DNA of 15,623 nt from Chlamydiia bacterium (GTDB lineage: Bacteria; Chlamydiota; Chlamydiia; Chlamydiales; JAAZZY01): assembly GCA_014239035.1 (NCBI GenBank), contig JAAZZY010000033.1, positions 1-15,623 on the forward strand. The letters run 5' to 3'. Shown here one piece after another: positions 14,432 through 15,623 of this stretch (within the stretch, counting starts at the first letter, position 1; each line of letters opens with the position of its first letter). Position numbers and translations under genes: made by a program. The notes below the pieces were generated by a model, which was not told where the DNA came from, ran no database searches, and worked only from the letters and a program-made list of their open reading frames with translations.

Positions 14432-15623
14432 ATAGTTTTAGTCTGCTCGACACTGTTGCACAACTTAAAAAGCTTACCGACAAGACGTTTGACTTAACAG
14501 ACCCAGACGCCTTCACTCCAGAAAGAATAGAGAATATGAGTGTGGTAAATGAGCACTTCCGGCTCCTCTTTGCTACTGAGAAAGTTAATGATGAGGTTAT
14601 CGATCATCTGATTAAACTCAGCAAAGAAGCTGATGTATTTACTAAGATGAAGGCTATGCAAAGTGGGGAAGTATTAAACTTTATAGAAGGCTTTGAATCT
14701 GAAGACCGTAGTGTTCTTCATACAGCGATGCGCGATTTTTTTGGAAATGAAAACAGCTCTCCAAAAGCTAAAGAAGCGGCTGAGATGGCTAAAAAAGAAA
14801 TTGAAAAACTTAAACATTTTTTAGAGAAAAATGATAAAGAAGAGCGTTTTACAGACCTTGTCGTTGTCGGAATAGGCGGCTCAGAGCTAGGAGCAAAAGC
14901 TCTAACAGTTGCAATGCAACACTATAACAAGCCAAATCGGCGCCTCTTTTTTGTGTCTAATGTAGACCCTGATAATGCAGCAGCAGTTGCAGAGCAAGTA
15001 GATTTAAATAAGACTCTTGTTGCCTCTATCTCAAAATCAGGTGGCACCCTTGAGACTCTGACAAATGAAGAACTAATGCGCCAGCACTTTAAAAAGAAAG
15101 GGATAGATCCTAAAGATCATTTTATTGCGGTGACAGGTCAAGGTAGTCCACTTGACGATGAAAATCGTTATATCGAAAGGTTTTATATCTGGGATTATAT
15201 TGGAGGTCGCTATTCTGTTACTTCTATGGTTGGAGCTATTCCTCTAGCCTTCTGCTTAGGACATGATCAATTTATGGAGATTCTCAAAGGTGCTAATTAT
15301 ATGGATAAGCATGCTCTTTCAGCAGAGCCAAGAGAGAACCTGCCTTTAATGTCTGCTTTAATAGGAATCTGGAACCGCACTTTTTTGCATCACCATTCGG
15401 TTGCAATCATTCCTTATAGTCAAGCTCTTGGGCGTTTTGCAGCACATCTTCAGCAACTAGATATGGAGTCCAATGGTAAGCAAATAGATAAAAAGGGAAA
15501 ACACGTAGATTTTGATACGGGGCCTATTATCTGGGGGGAACCTGGAACAAATTCCCAGCATTCATTTTTTCAAATGCTTCACCAGGGCACCACTCCTGTT
15601 CCTATAGAGTTTATTAGCTTCAC
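14428..15623 (+). CDS. pgi: Glucose-6-phosphate isomerase, 3' end beyond the window
   Basis: The first 398 residues of glucose-6-phosphate isomerase, which interconverts glucose 6-phosphate and fructose 6-phosphate in glycolysis and gluconeogenesis. The start is ATG 14428-14430, overlapping the previous stop by four bases, with GGAG at 14419-14422. Family marks are VVVGIGGSELGAK (around 146-158), the phosphate-binding SKSGGTLET (202-210), GGRYSVTSMVGAI (around 254-266) and the signature GEPGTNSQHSFFQMLHQGT (370-388) holding the catalytic Glu and His region. The C-terminal part, including the final conserved Lys, lies past the window. The family is usually near 520-550 residues, so about a quarter is missing. 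No internal damage is seen. Confidence 0.97.
   Translation, partial: MNSFSLLDTVAQLKKLTDKTFDLTDPDAFTPERIENMSVVNEHFRLLFATEKVNDEVIDHLIKLSKEADVFTKMKAMQSGEVLNFIEGFESEDRSVLHTAMRDFFGNENSSPKAKEAAEMAKKEIEKLKHFLEKNDKEERFTDLVVVGIGGSELGAKALTVAMQHYNKPNRRLFFVSNVDPDNAAAVAEQVDLNKTLVASISKSGGTLETLTNEELMRQHFKKKGIDPKDHFIAVTGQGSPLDDENRYIERFYIWDYIGGRYSVTSMVGAIPLAFCLGHDQFMEILKGANYMDKHALSAEPRENLPLMSALIGIWNRTFLHHHSVAIIPYSQALGRFAAHLQQLDMESNGKQIDKKGKHVDFDTGPIIWGEPGTNSQHSFFQMLHQGTTPVPIEFISF

Noticed and set aside
1..15623. Recent mobile element, prophage or CRISPR explanation for the phosphatase cluster
   Set aside because: No transposase, integrase, terminal repeats, tRNA edge or repeat-spacer pattern was seen.

Overview
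The window is AT-rich and reads as chromosome of a member of the phylum Chlamydiae, most likely an environmental ('chlamydia-like') lineage such as Simkania, Rhabdochlamydia or Parachlamydia relatives. Four things support this. There is a TrmB of the chlamydial type (opening MRPKDLKSPF, then CSGNGDWV and FPDPWPK). There is a glucose-6-phosphate isomerase translationally coupled to a hypothetical gene. There is an ExbB/ExbD pair followed by a small lipoprotein in the place where TolA is expected. There are two paralogous MOMP-like outer-membrane beta-barrel proteins with shared motifs. The family assignments come from recognised motifs; no database search was run.

Layout. 1-215: the 3' end of an unidentified plus-strand gene. 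326-2771 (minus): two MOMP-like porin genes, each preceded by a conspicuous inverted repeat. 2851-3759 (minus): an alpha/beta hydrolase with an intact Ser/Asp/His triad. 3881-8634 (plus): three tandem paralogous genes of about 480-515 codons. 8686-9459 (minus): an alpha/beta-hydrolase fold protein in which all three triad positions appear to be substituted. 9559-11256 (minus): a tightly packed exbB-exbD-lipoprotein operon. 11321-12547 (minus): a membrane protein with a possible degenerate PP2C-like domain. 12606-15623 (plus): trmB, a hypothetical gene and pgi, with pgi cut by the right edge.

The most interesting part is the central trio. Each protein carries a CX5R phosphatase signature close to the C-terminus (CKDGVDR, CFEGIDR, CRDGIDR). 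It sits in a context resembling the P-loop of the SopB/IpgD phosphoinositide phosphatases (CKSGKDRTG) and at a similar distance from the protein end. The inference is a locally expanded family of phosphoinositide phosphatase-like proteins, plausibly host-directed effectors acting on vacuole or inclusion membrane lipids. The first copy has a near-consensus sigma-70-type promoter and a strong intrinsic terminator, so it is probably its own unit. The second copy has an altered P-loop and a signal-peptide-like N-terminus.

The flanks are mostly housekeeping or envelope genes: porins, an energy-transducing proton channel, tRNA methylation and glycolysis. No RNA genes, insertion sequences or CRISPR arrays were seen, and no gene-free stretch exceeds 300 bases.
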